44,511 nucleotides of DNA from an endosymbiont of Lamellibrachia barhami (GCF_011947365.2 NZ_JAAVSH020000001.1:2117596-2162106); one strand, 5' to 3'. Counted from the first letter of the stretch, positions 1-8,327 are shown. Numbers and translations are program-made. Notes: generated by a model not told the origin, from the sequence alone.

Positions 1-1059
1 CAGGAGGTCTCGTGATAAGGTCTCCGTTTCCATACTTGGATTCTGTACATCAATTTCCAGTGTCAAACGGGTAAGGGTGGAATTTGCCAACACCGGTGGA
101 AGACTGCTGAAAAATTCTTGGTAATTTTGCCCTCGAATTATAGGATTGCTGTCTAATGTGGCGTTGTTATCCGGTGTGGCGCCGTTGTCATCCACCATCA
201 GAAAGGGTGAATAAGTATATGTCTTAAATCCACCAATCATCGCAGGTGGCTGATAGCTGCTTACAAAATGCGCCAGTGACAGCGCCTTTCCGTAAACTTC
301 AGGTGTTGAAAAAGTGTGTTCCAAGGGAGTCTTATACGTAAAGTTAGAGAGAATATTGTAGAATTCTGCCTTGAGTCGGAGAGTCACTTTATGCCGTTCT
401 GCTTCAGGAACCTCGAAGTAGGATGAATCGGCTATACCACGCACAACTCCATCGGAAAAACTGGGATCAAGTAGTGTTCCATCCTCAAGTTCAACCCACC
501 AGTGATCGGTAGCTTCAGCCATGAATTCAGGATCGTTTACAGGATCGGCCTTAGCGTATTTATCCGGAATATACCCCACGGCCTGAGCCATCAGTTCCGG
601 ATCAAACATCGAGGCGATCAATACCTTGGCATCCGCCTCGCCAAGCGTCCCTCGCACATACCGCGCCCCAATCCCCTGTCCCCGTAGCAGGGCGATCAGC
701 AGGCTGGCCTGGTCCAGGCTGTTGCCGGCATCGGACCAGAGGGCACCACGCGCCCCGCGCAGGGAGCCGGTATAGGCCTCAAAGCCGATCTCGTCCCGCA
801 CGAAGGCGAAGGCGGCCTCTATGCCGGGGCCGAGTTCGGCGATCTTTTGCTGGATGAAGCGGTCTTCATGATTGGCATCCACCGTGGAGACGAGCCATTC
901 CGGCACCCCCTGAGCCTGAACCGTGCTGATACCCAGCAGGAAGAACGGATCTATATCGGGGAGGGAGTATCGGAACGGTGGTGCACCCTGGAACACCAGG
1001 AAGACAGAAAGGAGACGCGCAAGAAACCGAAACCATAGAGTCTGAGTCCAGTGTGACAC
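1..1059 (-). CDS. Exported transglutaminase-fold protein, N-terminal 353 codons (3' end outside window)
   Basis: An open frame runs from a GTG at 1059 to the left edge without a stop. A GGGGAGGG Shine-Dalgarno about 5 nt upstream decides this start. The N-terminus is basic then hydrophobic (LARLLSVFLVF) and is followed by a likely signal peptidase site near VQA-QG, so export is expected. Residues about 100-125 carry a transglutaminase-like helix (SLDQASLLIALLRGQGIGARYVRG), with a later WWVEL segment. The usual nucleophile Cys of this fold appears to be Ser, so the domain may be non-catalytic. Such domains occur at the start of very large secreted or RHS-like proteins; only the beginning is visible, so the final architecture is unknown. 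A probable c-di-GMP riboswitch and terminator precede it. The frame and the fold are clear; the function is not. Confidence 0.72.
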   Translation of the reverse strand, partial: MSHWTQTLWFRFLARLLSVFLVFQGAPPFRYSLPDIDPFFLLGISTVQAQGVPEWLVSTVDANHEDRFIQQKIAELGPGIEAAFAFVRDEIGFEAYTGSLRGARGALWSDAGNSLDQASLLIALLRGQGIGARYVRGTLGEADAKVLIASMFDPELMAQAVGYIPDKYAKADPVNDPEFMAEATDHWWVELEDGTLLDPSFSDGVVRGIADSSYFEVPEAERHKVTLRLKAEFYNILSNFTYKTPLEHTFSTPEVYGKALSLAHFVSSYQPPAMIGGFKTYTYSPFLMVDDNGATPDNNATLDSNPIIRGQNYQEFFSSLPPVLANSTLTRLTLEIDVQNPSMETETLSRDLL

Positions 1060-1154
1060 GGTGCCCTCCCCAAACAATCGCCTGGCAAATGGGGGCTTGC
1101 GGATTTCGCCACATCCGAAGGATGTCTCCTTCAGGCTCCCCATCGGCAACCCGC

Positions 1155-1218
1155 AAAAAAATAAAAGCCGGACTGCCTGAACGTGACCCTGACGGAGGTC
1201 ACTCCCGGCAGCCCGGCT
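1155..1218 (-). terminator. Intrinsic terminator / riboswitch expression platform
   Basis: On the minus strand, AGCCGGGCTGCC pairs with GGCAGTCCGGCT, with a nested GTGACC/GGTCAC stem, and is followed by TTTATTTTTTT. It lies between the riboswitch-like element and the GTG of the transglutaminase-fold gene, so it most likely decides read-through into that gene. Confidence 0.75.
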
Positions 1219-1224
1219 TGTCTC

Positions 1225-1350
1225 AGACTCCCCCCACCGCTATCCGAAACTGTCAGCGTTCAACGCCTGAACCTCAGTATGCGGGCGGGAACATCGAGTC
1301 CCGTTTGCTTTCCGTCCCCCGTAACAAAGGGGGTTGGCTTTTATCGGTAT
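1225..1350 (-). ncRNA. Probable c-di-GMP-I (GEMM) riboswitch aptamer
   Basis: Read on the minus strand, AAAGCCAA is followed by a CCCCC/GGGGG hairpin, then GGGACGGAAAGC and ACGGGACU, and later GGATAGCGG. This order matches the GEMM-I core (GCAAACC, hairpin, GGGACGCAAAGC, CCGGxCU, GGUAGCGGG) with a few substitutions. A strong terminator lies immediately downstream, then the start of an exported protein gene, the usual setting for this riboswitch class. The call is from memory of the consensus; a covariance-model search would decide it. Confidence 0.58.
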
Positions 1351-1442
1351 TTTTACCTTCTATAGATAATCTAGACAGCTTTCCCGTGAACACAAGACCT
1401 GAAAAGATATAAGGCTGATCTGCGTCAACCAATCTATTGTTT

Positions 1443-1448
1443 TATAAT
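1443..1448 (+). promoter_or_regulatory. Candidate -10 box for the DUF481 gene
   Basis: A perfect TATAAT lies about 155 bp before the DUF481 start. The hexamer 17 bp upstream is a poor -35, so this is only a candidate. Confidence 0.25.
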
Positions 1449-1605
1449 GATTTGGTCATTAAACCCCATTTTGTGAGACCCAAAGTTCCTGGCGTTTTCC
1501 CTCAGATGCCCTGTTCATTTTACAATTTCATTGCAGGATATTGGTGTAATACATGCTAATCTTCCGCCCAATTTCTTACCCCCCGTGCAAAGGAACCTGA
1601 CCATC

Positions 1606-2553
1606 ATGCGTCTGACAACCTCACTCTTTACCCTGATCGCTCTTTCGCTCTGCGCCTCCTTTGCGTCCGCCGCCATAATCCATCTTAAAAACGGCGATAC
1701 CCTGACCGCACCGATCATTGCCGAGACGAATGAGAGCGTGACCCTGCTGCACGACTCCCTCGGCTCAGTCACCATCAGCCGTTCACAGATCTCCGAGATT
1801 CTCGCAGAGAAGAAAGCAGCTGAACCACAAGCTGACACGCTGGAGAGCGAAGAATCGGCGAAATCCGAAGATCAGGGGCTGCTCGCCAGCGGTTTCATGA
1901 AGGACTGGAGTCGAGAACTCGACCTCGGCCTCAGCGGTGCCGAGGGCAACAGCCAGAAATTCAACCTGCACGCCGGTTTCGGCGCAGACTATTCAGATGA
2001 TGAGGATATCTGGAAGTTTCGCACCGCTTTCGACTCTGCGCAAAGTGACAACGAGACCTCTCAAAATCAGTTTTTCGCAGATCTGCAAAAAGATTGGCTG
2101 CGCCCTGGCTCCCTCTGGTTTACCTATGCGCAGGGCCGCTATGACTGGGATGAGTTCAAGGACTGGGATCACCGGATTTCGGGCTCCGGCGGTGTGGGTT
2201 ATCAGTTCATCAAAAACGATGACTGGCTGGTAAAAGGCAAGGCCGGTCTCGGCGGCAATCAGACCTTCGGCGGCAACGACGAAAAGTTCTCTCCGGAGGC
2301 GATCCTGGGCCTGGATGCGGATTGGAAGATCTCCGACAAAGAGTCCCTGTCGATGGGCACCACCTTCTATCCCAACCTGAGAGACAGTGGCGAGTTCCGT
2401 AACATCTCGACCCTCGACTGGAAGATCTCCATGGATAAGGAGGGTGCGCTGGGCATCAAGATCGGTCTCTCCAACGAATACGACTCCGAAGCGATTGGAG
2501 ACACAAAAGAGAACGACTTCAAATACAACGCATCGCTGGTCTGGGGGCTTTGA
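1606..2553 (+). CDS. DUF481 family outer-membrane beta-barrel protein
   Basis: A 315-residue protein. The start is the ATG at 1606, since an AAGGAA Shine-Dalgarno lies about 12 nt before it and a signal peptide begins there (LTTSLFTLIALSLCASFASAA). After cleavage comes a short beta segment with the pattern HLKNGDTLTAPII...HDSLGSVTISRSQI, then a charged linker (residues about 80-105), then a C-terminal DUF481 (YdiY-like) region rich in alternating strands such as LDLGLSGAEGNSQKFNLHAGFGADY. It ends in W-G-L, typical of an outer-membrane barrel end. The family is membrane-located; no substrate is known. It stands alone, divergent from the transglutaminase-fold gene. Confidence 0.85.
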   Translation: MRLTTSLFTLIALSLCASFASAAIIHLKNGDTLTAPIIAETNESVTLLHDSLGSVTISRSQISEILAEKKAAEPQADTLESEESAKSEDQGLLASGFMKDWSRELDLGLSGAEGNSQKFNLHAGFGADYSDDEDIWKFRTAFDSAQSDNETSQNQFFADLQKDWLRPGSLWFTYAQGRYDWDEFKDWDHRISGSGGVGYQFIKNDDWLVKGKAGLGGNQTFGGNDEKFSPEAILGLDADWKISDKESLSMGTTFYPNLRDSGEFRNISTLDWKISMDKEGALGIKIGLSNEYDSEAIGDTKENDFKYNASLVWGL

Positions 2554-2712
2554 ACTGGATCACAAAACAGGGCGGGGCTTATAGCTTTGCTTCCCTTGAA
2601 CTCCTATGATTTCCGGATGTCGTATCAGGACAGGTGGATGGCGGGTTGTAACAAGAACCGTTCAGCTAAAACCCTAATCTGACCACACGATAAACCAACG
2701 GAGTGAAGCGAG

Positions 2713-2889
2713 ATGCATCAGGATCAAGAACAGCGGATGCAGCAGGAGAGAAACAGGACATCCAGGATGGCTGAATACCGGAGGCGTCACGCCACTGCCT
2801 TTTTTCAGACCCTTTCCCAGATCGCCTACGGTAACCAGCCGTCAGAGCAGGATGAGTTCAAAGCCATTCCGCATCGATCAGCGGTTTGA
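2713..2889 (+). CDS. Small hypothetical protein, 58 aa
   Basis: A 58-residue frame, Gln/Arg-rich at the start (MHQDQEQRMQQERNR), with GGAG about 9 nt upstream of the ATG. Its last 12 bases overlap the 3' end of the convergent esterase gene. I recognise no family and see no signal or membrane segment. It may be a real small gene or chance. Confidence 0.3.
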   Translation: MHQDQEQRMQQERNRTSRMAEYRRRHATAFFQTLSQIAYGNQPSEQDEFKAIPHRSAV

Positions 2890-3657
2890 AAGAAACAGCG
2901 TTACCTGGCGGGAAAAGGCATCGGGCTGTTCCGCATAGAGCCAGTGCCCGGCGCCGGCCAGTTGTCGCATCCGTGCATAGGGAAAAAGTGTTTTGATAAC
3001 AGCACGAGAGTCCGGCGACACATAGTCTGAACTACCGCCGTGGATAAACAGCGCCGCCCCTGGAAACGGGGCGGCGGTCACATCGGGAAATCCCAACAAC
3101 TCCGGCATCGCGTCCTGCAACCCGGAGAGGTTCAAACGCCACTGCCAGTGATTCCCGATCTTCACAAGATTCTGCAGCAGATATTGGCGCACCTCCAGCG
3201 ACGGCACCGATCCCGATAAAAGGGCATCCGCCGCTCGCCTGCCTGCGAGTCCCTCCAGGTCCAATCCGCTCATGGCCTGCAGGATCGGCTGAAAGTGGTC
3301 TGGGTAGGTCACCGGTGCAATATCCGCCACCACCAGTTTCCCCACCCGTTCCGACCTGTTCAATGCCATCCACATGGCAACCTTGCCACCCATGCTGTGA
3401 CCCAGCAGATGGGCAGTATCGAGATGCAGACGATCCATCAGCGCCAACAGGTCACCGGCCATAGACGGATAGTCCATCTCAATTGTGTGTGGAGAGCGGC
3501 CGTGATTTCTACTGTCTGGAACGATCAGATGAAACTGCTTCTCCAGCCGTTTGACTATACTCATCCAGTTGACCGAAGAACCGAACAGGCCGTGCAACAG
3601 GATCAGCGTCGGCAGGGCCGGGGCACCCGCTTCGCGATAGTGGAGCTCAACAGGCAT
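2878..3657 (-). CDS. Alpha/beta-fold hydrolase (YbfF-like esterase)
   Basis: A 259-residue protein of the usual family length. The oxyanion-side motif HGLFGSSVNW is near residue 22, followed by PDSRNHGRSPH, the nucleophile elbow GHSMGGKVAMW (Ser about residue 93) and a C-terminal GAGHWLYAEQP supplying the catalytic His. SRNHGRS and the HGLFG box are characteristic of YbfF-type acyl-CoA thioesterase/esterases. No signal peptide is seen, so it is cytoplasmic. It starts 525 bp beyond the end of the toxin gene's coding direction, separated by 57 bp, and may be read from the same upstream promoter. The exact substrate cannot be told from sequence. Confidence 0.88.
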   Translation of the reverse strand: MPVELHYREAGAPALPTLILLHGLFGSSVNWMSIVKRLEKQFHLIVPDSRNHGRSPHTIEMDYPSMAGDLLALMDRLHLDTAHLLGHSMGGKVAMWMALNRSERVGKLVVADIAPVTYPDHFQPILQAMSGLDLEGLAGRRAADALLSGSVPSLEVRQYLLQNLVKIGNHWQWRLNLSGLQDAMPELLGFPDVTAAPFPGAALFIHGGSSDYVSPDSRAVIKTLFPYARMRQLAGAGHWLYAEQPDAFSRQVTLFLSNR

Positions 3658-3714
3658 AAATGATCAACGCTTCAAGCTCAGTAGTCCAGGCTTGGCCAAT
3701 AATCAGCACAGCTT

Positions 3715-4239
3715 TTATTTGCGCCATGAATCCTCGTTTTTTGGCAGCCGGTGAAAATCATCGATTACGACTACCTTGTGAGGCACCACACTGCCCCACA
3801 CCCAAAAAACAAGATTCTTCCCATTCTCAGGGGCATTTTTTGCAAAGGACGGGACAATAATGCCAGCAACCCCGTCTTCAATGATTCGTTGTGACAGCGC
3901 CCAACTGGGCGGTATCCGGCCAACTCCAGCCAGCATTTCCCAAGGTGATGAGAGATGGTCCAAATCAATCCCCAGCTTGCCTCTCTCTTTTGGATTTGTG
4001 AGATCCGTGATGTCCGAGCAATCCACTTCATAGGTACACAGCGTGGTAGGTTGAGGACGGTGAGGAAATCCCTGGTGGTATTCGGCCAGCGCCGCAATTT
4101 CAGTCAGGGAAGTATAGAGCGCCTGTACGCCTTTTGGATTGAACCGGCCGCCGTGACGTTTGGCGCCATCACCTGAGAGTGGGTCGAATGACCAATAAGG
4201 ATTATGTGCGCGATAGACCCATCCCTGGAAATGGATCAT
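3715..4239 (-). CDS. RES-domain toxin of a type II toxin-antitoxin pair
   Basis: A 174-residue RES-domain protein. The N-terminal VYRAH Arg, GGRFNPKG at about residues 30-37, YTSLTEIAALAEYH, and the later ALSQRIIEDGVAGIIVPS box match the Arg-Glu-Ser family. Characterised members such as MbcT and Res degrade NAD+. Its ATG shares one base with the stop of the upstream gene (TAATG), so the two are probably translationally coupled, antitoxin first. The length is normal and the key residues appear present, so an active toxin is likely. Confidence 0.85.
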   Translation of the reverse strand: MIHFQGWVYRAHNPYWSFDPLSGDGAKRHGGRFNPKGVQALYTSLTEIAALAEYHQGFPHRPQPTTLCTYEVDCSDITDLTNPKERGKLGIDLDHLSSPWEMLAGVGRIPPSWALSQRIIEDGVAGIIVPSFAKNAPENGKNLVFWVWGSVVPHKVVVIDDFHRLPKNEDSWRK

Positions 4240-4598
4240 TAAGCAAATCCACCTTCCGCAGTGCGGTTTATGTACTGCATGACCAGATCAGCATGCCCTT
4301 GCTTGACCAGTGCTTCAGCCGTGAGATCCCCAAAGCTCGGAATACCTTCAGAGCGGTACCAGGCAAAAGCCTGGAAAGGGGTGCCACACCATGGGGTTAC
4401 CCGGTTGATGATCATGACCAGATCCCGCAGGCGTTTCTGCGATGATTTTGAATGCACCCGATCCTTCTTGCTGACCGCATCGACGGACAGACCCGCAAGT
4501 TGCGCCACCTCTTTAATGGTGGTGTGGAATTCGTCAGCCACTGTCCTGGGATTCACAAAACCCTGGGGATCAATCAATTTTTGCGCCAGCACACTCAT
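4239..4598 (-). CDS. Xre/MbcA/ParS-type (DUF2384) antitoxin
   Basis: A 119-residue protein upstream of and overlapping the RES toxin. The N-terminal half resembles an Xre-like helix-turn-helix (TTIKEVAQLAGLSVDAVSKK). The C-terminal half has the DUF2384 pattern, with LRDLVMIINRVTPWCG, AFAWYRSEGIPSFGDLTAEALVKQG and DLVMQYINR. The family binds and neutralises RES toxins and represses its own operon. A TATAAT box and a short inverted repeat lie just upstream, fitting autoregulation. Confidence 0.85.
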   Translation of the reverse strand: MSVLAQKLIDPQGFVNPRTVADEFHTTIKEVAQLAGLSVDAVSKKDRVHSKSSQKRLRDLVMIINRVTPWCGTPFQAFAWYRSEGIPSFGDLTAEALVKQGHADLVMQYINRTAEGGFA

Positions 4599-4612
4599 TT
4601 TTGCCGCCAGTA

Positions 4613-4638
4613 TTGCCCATTAATATAGGCAAATTATA
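4613..4638 (-). promoter_or_regulatory. Promoter and candidate operator of the toxin-antitoxin pair
   Basis: On the minus strand a perfect TATAAT (4633-4638) is followed directly by a TTGCC-N10-GGCAA inverted repeat (4613-4632), ending 15 bp before the antitoxin ATG. The repeat would cover the transcription start, a normal place for antitoxin binding. No convincing -35 is visible. Confidence 0.45.
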
Positions 4639-4681
4639 GGACATATTGGTTATTTGTACAGAGGGGCAGACAAAACAACAC

Positions 4682-5111
4682 TTACTTTTTCCGCGACTTC
4701 GGCGGCAGCAGATCGGTAATCGTCCCCTCGGCCATCTCGGCGGCAAAGCAGATGGTCTCGTTGAGGGTCGGATGGGGATGGATGGTCAAGCCGATATCCT
4801 CTGCATCCGCGCCCATCTCCAGCGCCAACACGGTCTCGCCGATCAGTTCCCCGGCGTTGGGACCGGTGATACCGGCGCCAAGAATGCGTTTGGTCTTTGG
4901 GTCGAAAAGCAGTTTTGTCAGCCCGTCATCCCGTCCGATGCCCAGGGCACGGCCACTTGCGGCCCAGGGAAAAACCCCCTTTTCATACTCGATACCCTCA
5001 GCCTTGGCCGCTGTCTCGGTCAGCCCCATCCAGGCAACTTCCGGATCAGTGTAGGCCACAGAGGGGATGGTCATGGGATCGAAAGAGGCGGGTAGACCGG
5101 CGATCACCTCT
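4682..5111 (-). pseudogene. lpdA: Dihydrolipoyl dehydrogenase (E3) C-terminal fragment
   Basis: About 143 residues match only the C-terminal third of E3, the flavoprotein that reoxidises lipoamide in 2-oxo-acid dehydrogenase complexes. Visible are EVIAGLPASFDPMTIPSVAYTDPEVAWMGLTE, the dimer interface region and the catalytic HPHPTLNE. The FAD and NAD+ domains and the redox disulfide are absent. Homology stops abruptly at about 5111, where the sequence becomes part of a cytochrome gene on the other strand. The break may be a genuine truncation or, more likely, an assembly join. As shown it cannot make an active enzyme. Confidence 0.8.
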
Positions 5112-5564
5112 CATCTGCGAAATTTTCAAGTCCGCAATCACAGAAATACGAGCGCTACCCTCCCGCGCTGGCTGAAAACGCCCATCAGCCCCACAATGGG
5201 TGGCAACCACAGGATGCCTTTGAGAGTTCCCGTTTCTGTGCAGCCTGCCACCAGTTCGATACAGACGGTTACGCACTAGCGCGGCAAGCCTGCTTGAAAC
5301 ACCTTTGAGGGAATTGGCAGGCAAGCCTCAGGCGAAAGAGGGGAAAAGTTGTCAGTCCTGTCACATGCCGGACCGCCGTCATCTGTGGCGAGGCATACAT
5401 GACAAGGCAACTGTGCTGTCGGGTGTTAAGATCTCGCTGGACGGGGTAGAGACAAACAACGATAGGGTCAGCGGCATCCTGTCCCTGACCAGCACGGAGG
5501 TGGGACACCGCTTCCCCACCTATGTCACCCCTCGCGTGGTGATGGAGGCGATCCAACTGGACAG
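5112..5564 (+). repeat. Inverted 452-bp duplicate, left copy (cytochrome gene segment)
   Basis: This segment matches 11770-12223 in opposite orientation. It carries several small indels in 5112-5345 and is clean from about 5345 onward. It ends at ...ACTGGACAG, after which the two copies diverge. Confidence 0.85.
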
Positions 5565-5902
5565 TCTCAATCAACAGATTCCCGTGACCCGGCAGGAGCA
5601 GATTGTCGCCAGGCAGGTGAGCCTCGACCTGAGCCAGGAGCTATTCGATACCCGCCTCGCACCCGGCGAGACCGCCCGCCTGGATTATCAGGCTCCCCTC
5701 CATCCTGATACCCAATCAATCCTGCTTCCGGATCCAGATCGAGCCAGATACTTTCTACCGGGACTTCTATCGGGCCACCCTGAACAACGGGTCGAGTGAT
5801 AAAGGTGCTGAAACCCTCCGCCTCGCACTACAGAATGCCGAGGCATCGGTCTATACTCTGTTTCGCAGGGAGATACCGCTGGAGTTGAATAGTGGGCCAT
5901 AA
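5112..5902 (+). pseudogene. Multihaem cytochrome c, 3' half, frameshifted
   Basis: This is the C-terminal half of the gene whose 5' part is at 11864-12694. The first 230 bases code out of frame because of several indels. From about 5345 the frame reads QAKEGKSCQSCHMPDRRHLWRGIHD (one CXXCH haem site), then continues into a beta-rich domain with VGHRFPTYVTPRVV. That frame closes at 5799. Removing one C from the CC at about 5727 restores LLRIQIEPDTFYRDFYRATL, and the gene then runs to a TAA at 5902. This restored C-terminus fits the family pattern. The gene is therefore broken here by indels, which could be sequence error or decay. Confidence 0.78.
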
Positions 5903-6043
5903 TCGTTGACTGGAAGTCTATTGGTCTGACTATGGATTTCGCCCAATCCAATGCATATCTTTCCTCTTATCCTGACTTGAAGATTCATTTGAGAACAGCT
6001 AGGTTATTGAGCGTTTATTCAATAAACCATTCAAGGGAAGCGC

Positions 6044-6613
6044 ATGTCCATATCGGAACCCGAACGCTGGCTTGAGGAGCATGGCTCCGCACTCTATTCG
6101 TTCGCATTCCTGCATGTACGCGACGGACATCGGGCTGAGGATTTGGTGCAGGAGACCCTGCTGGCCGCCCTCAAAGCCCGCGAACGTTTTCAGGGCAACG
6201 CCTCTCTCCGAACCTGGCTCACCGGCATCCTCAAGCACAAGATCATGGACGAGTTCCGGCGACAGTCCCGCGAGGCGCCCACTCCGAATTCTCCCGAGGA
6301 TGCGTGGGATGCGGCTGAAGCGCGACGGGTGGCGGAAAATTTCACCGATAGTGGCCGCTGGAGTCAGCCACTCACAAATTGGGGAGACTCAGAGCAGGAT
6401 TTTTTCCGTGATCAGTTCTGGTCACTGATCGAGCAGTGTTTGACCACACTCTCCCCTCGTGCGGCACGACTCTTTGTTTTGCGCGAGTTATGGGAGATGG
6501 AGACCGGAGAGGTTTGTAAGGAACTGGCCATCACACCGACCAACCTCTGGACAACACTGCATCGCGCCCGATTGGGTATGCGGCAGTGCCTGGAAAAAAA
6601 TCTGTATGCCTGA
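6044..6613 (+). CDS. ECF-type RNA polymerase sigma factor
   Basis: A 189-residue sigma-70 family protein of ECF length. Region 2 is clear (AEDLVQETLLAALKARERFQG, then LRTWLTGILKHKIMDEFRR). Region 4 includes LSPRAARLFVLRELWEMETGEVCKELAITPTNLWTTLHRARLGMRQCL. AAGGGAAG lies just before the ATG. The next gene, 17 bp downstream, is a zinc-binding anti-sigma factor, so the two form a control pair. The regulon cannot be read directly; the adjacent envelope genes are candidates. Confidence 0.92.
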   Translation: MSISEPERWLEEHGSALYSFAFLHVRDGHRAEDLVQETLLAALKARERFQGNASLRTWLTGILKHKIMDEFRRQSREAPTPNSPEDAWDAAEARRVAENFTDSGRWSQPLTNWGDSEQDFFRDQFWSLIEQCLTTLSPRAARLFVLRELWEMETGEVCKELAITPTNLWTTLHRARLGMRQCLEKNLYA

Positions 6614-6630
6614 TGTGAGGTCTCAGCACA

Positions 6631-6903
6631 ATGCTTACCTGTAAAGACGCGAGCCGCCTGATCTCCGAGGGACAGGATCGAAAACTCAGTCAGAGGGAAA
6701 AGATAGGCCTGCGCCTTCATCTGTGGATGTGCGACAGCTGCCGTCTCTTCGAAAAACAGCTGGGCCATCTGCGCCAAGTCGTGCGCCGGGGATGGGCACA
6801 TGGCGACATACCCACGGACAAGCAGTTGCCCGAAGAGGCCCAGGAACGAATCCGCAAAGTCCTTAAAGAACACTCAGACGACGGCAGCAACTCATCTACT
6901 TGA
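6631..6903 (+). CDS. Zinc-binding anti-sigma factor (zf-HC2)
   Basis: A 90-residue protein with Cys4, His30, Cys34 and Cys37, the ZAS signature H-x3-C-x2-C found in anti-ECF factors. No membrane segment is visible, so it is a soluble, possibly redox- or zinc-responsive regulator. It starts 17 bp after the sigma gene, so it is cotranscribed and probably holds that sigma factor inactive. It resembles the ChrR/RsrA-like short class only in the zinc motif. Confidence 0.85.
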   Translation: MLTCKDASRLISEGQDRKLSQREKIGLRLHLWMCDSCRLFEKQLGHLRQVVRRGWAHGDIPTDKQLPEEAQERIRKVLKEHSDDGSNSST

Positions 6904-6930
6904 GACAGGCTGTCGTAACCATCTGCAGAA

Positions 6931-7620
6931 TCAATGGTGATGGGTATCTGTATGCTGGAAGTATTTACGCAGAGAAAAGAGATCGCTCTTCTCAATCAGC
7001 CTCGGCACAAGAAAAAACAGGAAGACAACTGTGACACCCGCAATCAGGCTGATAACACCCCCTTCCACTACCACGGCGCCAAAGGTAACGTAAAGATAGG
7101 TCAGAGGCAGCATGCCAAGATAGGTGGCAATACTGAATTTTGCCAATGACATCTTGGTCAATCCGGCGCCATAACTGACGATATCGAAGGAGATCATAGG
7201 CATCAGCCGGGAGAAAAAAACAATTTTCGTCAGCAACCTGTCGGAACAGAGTGTACAGAAATTGATGTGGCCACTTATCAGGTTCTCTATCAAATCACGT
7301 CCCAAAAAACGGGCAATAAGAAAACTGATCATCGCCCCCAACAATGCGCCGATCGACGCGTACAGGGTTCCGGCGATTGGGCCGAAAACCGTACCGGCCG
7401 CGATATCCAACGGCAAACTGGGAATCGGACTTATCACCACAGCGGACGCCATCACACCAATGAACAATAGTGGCGCCATAGGTCCTGCGTCATTCAGCCA
7501 CTGACTGATCCTGTCAGGCTGCAGAAAATCGCTGATCTCATAATAGGACTCAACCCAATAGAGCAACACAAAAACAACCAGAACGAGGCCAATCTTCAGT
7601 ATGAATTCAGGCCTTTTCAT
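6931..7620 (-). CDS. TVP38/TMEM64 (VTT-domain) membrane protein
   Basis: A 229-residue inner-membrane protein. I chose the ATG at 7620; a TTG nine codons earlier is possible but less likely. Hydrophobic segments occur at residues about 7-25, 47-70, 75-105, 160-185 and 190-215. The conserved core PLDIAAGTVFGPIAGTLYASIGALLGAMISFLIARFLGRD followed by a later FFSRLMPMISFDIVSYGAGLTKM identifies the SNARE-associated/VTT family (DedA superfamily). The tail is His-rich (HTDTHHH). It sits near a flavin reductase of the type often found beside TVP38 proteins. Its transport or lipid-handling role is unknown. Confidence 0.88.
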   Translation of the reverse strand: MKRPEFILKIGLVLVVFVLLYWVESYYEISDFLQPDRISQWLNDAGPMAPLLFIGVMASAVVISPIPSLPLDIAAGTVFGPIAGTLYASIGALLGAMISFLIARFLGRDLIENLISGHINFCTLCSDRLLTKIVFFSRLMPMISFDIVSYGAGLTKMSLAKFSIATYLGMLPLTYLYVTFGAVVVEGGVISLIAGVTVVFLFFLVPRLIEKSDLFSLRKYFQHTDTHHH

Positions 7621-7691
7621 TAGTCCGGTTCTGCATAGTAATTCCAAGATTCAAAAACGGAGCTACAGCTGCCTTCCAACTCACAGATGCC

Positions 7692-8327
7692 TCATTCCGA
7701 CGAAAAGTAGACATCACCGTACCAGGCTGTCGCTTTTTCACCAGTATTATCCGTATCCGTCATGAGTGCTATCAGGTCGATCTGATGAACATCCTGACCG
7801 AACAGTTGTTTAAAATCCTCCTTCAGATTGCGTCGCTCTGACTTCCACAGCAACACATCCGATTCGCCTGAGTGTACAGCAACCATCATTGATTGATCGG
7901 TATAGGCGCTGGGCCAGACGCTGCCCTCTGCCTGACTGCTCGACCAGACGTAGTTGATGGAGCGTGTCCGCCAGGGAGTCCAACCACCCTCCTTCACCAC
8001 ATAGATCCTTGCTGGATAGTCATCGCCTTGCCGACTACGTTCATCTGGACTATCCAACACGCCAGCGACTCGCCAACGCCAATAGAGATACGGTGTCTTG
8101 TCCAGATTGATAGAGATCTTCTTCACCAGCACGGATGCGGACCCCTTACTTACCGCCTTTACCACCTGCTTGCCGTCCTCTTCGATCAACTGATAACTCG
8201 TATGACCTTTAAAACTGTGTCTCTCCCATCCGGCCAGGCCATCAGTAGAGATATGTTCAACAATAGGCGACGCTGCATGAAGGATGGCAGAGCCGCTCAG
8301 CAGGCAGACCAGCAAGAAGGTTTTCAT
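7692..8327 (-). CDS. DUF3047 periplasmic protein
   Basis: A 211-residue protein with a clear signal peptide (KTFLLVCLLSGSAILHAASP). The mature part is beta-rich with DUF3047 marks: YLYWRWRV, DDYPARIYVV, SINYVWSS, and the ending IALMTDTDNTGEKATAWYGDVYF. It is probably periplasmic. It lies upstream of the TVP38 gene on the same strand with a 71-bp gap, so it may share a transcript, and diverges from the flavin reductase gene. The function of the family is unknown. Confidence 0.85.
   Translation of the reverse strand: MKTFLLVCLLSGSAILHAASPIVEHISTDGLAGWERHSFKGHTSYQLIEEDGKQVVKAVSKGSASVLVKKISINLDKTPYLYWRWRVAGVLDSPDERSRQGDDYPARIYVVKEGGWTPWRTRSINYVWSSSQAEGSVWPSAYTDQSMMVAVHSGESDVLLWKSERRNLKEDFKQLFGQDVHQIDLIALMTDTDNTGEKATAWYGDVYFSSE

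Noticed and set aside
1-1500. Plus-strand short open frames opposite the transglutaminase-fold gene
   Set aside because: They lie opposite the long minus frame or the riboswitch, have no Shine-Dalgarno and biased composition.
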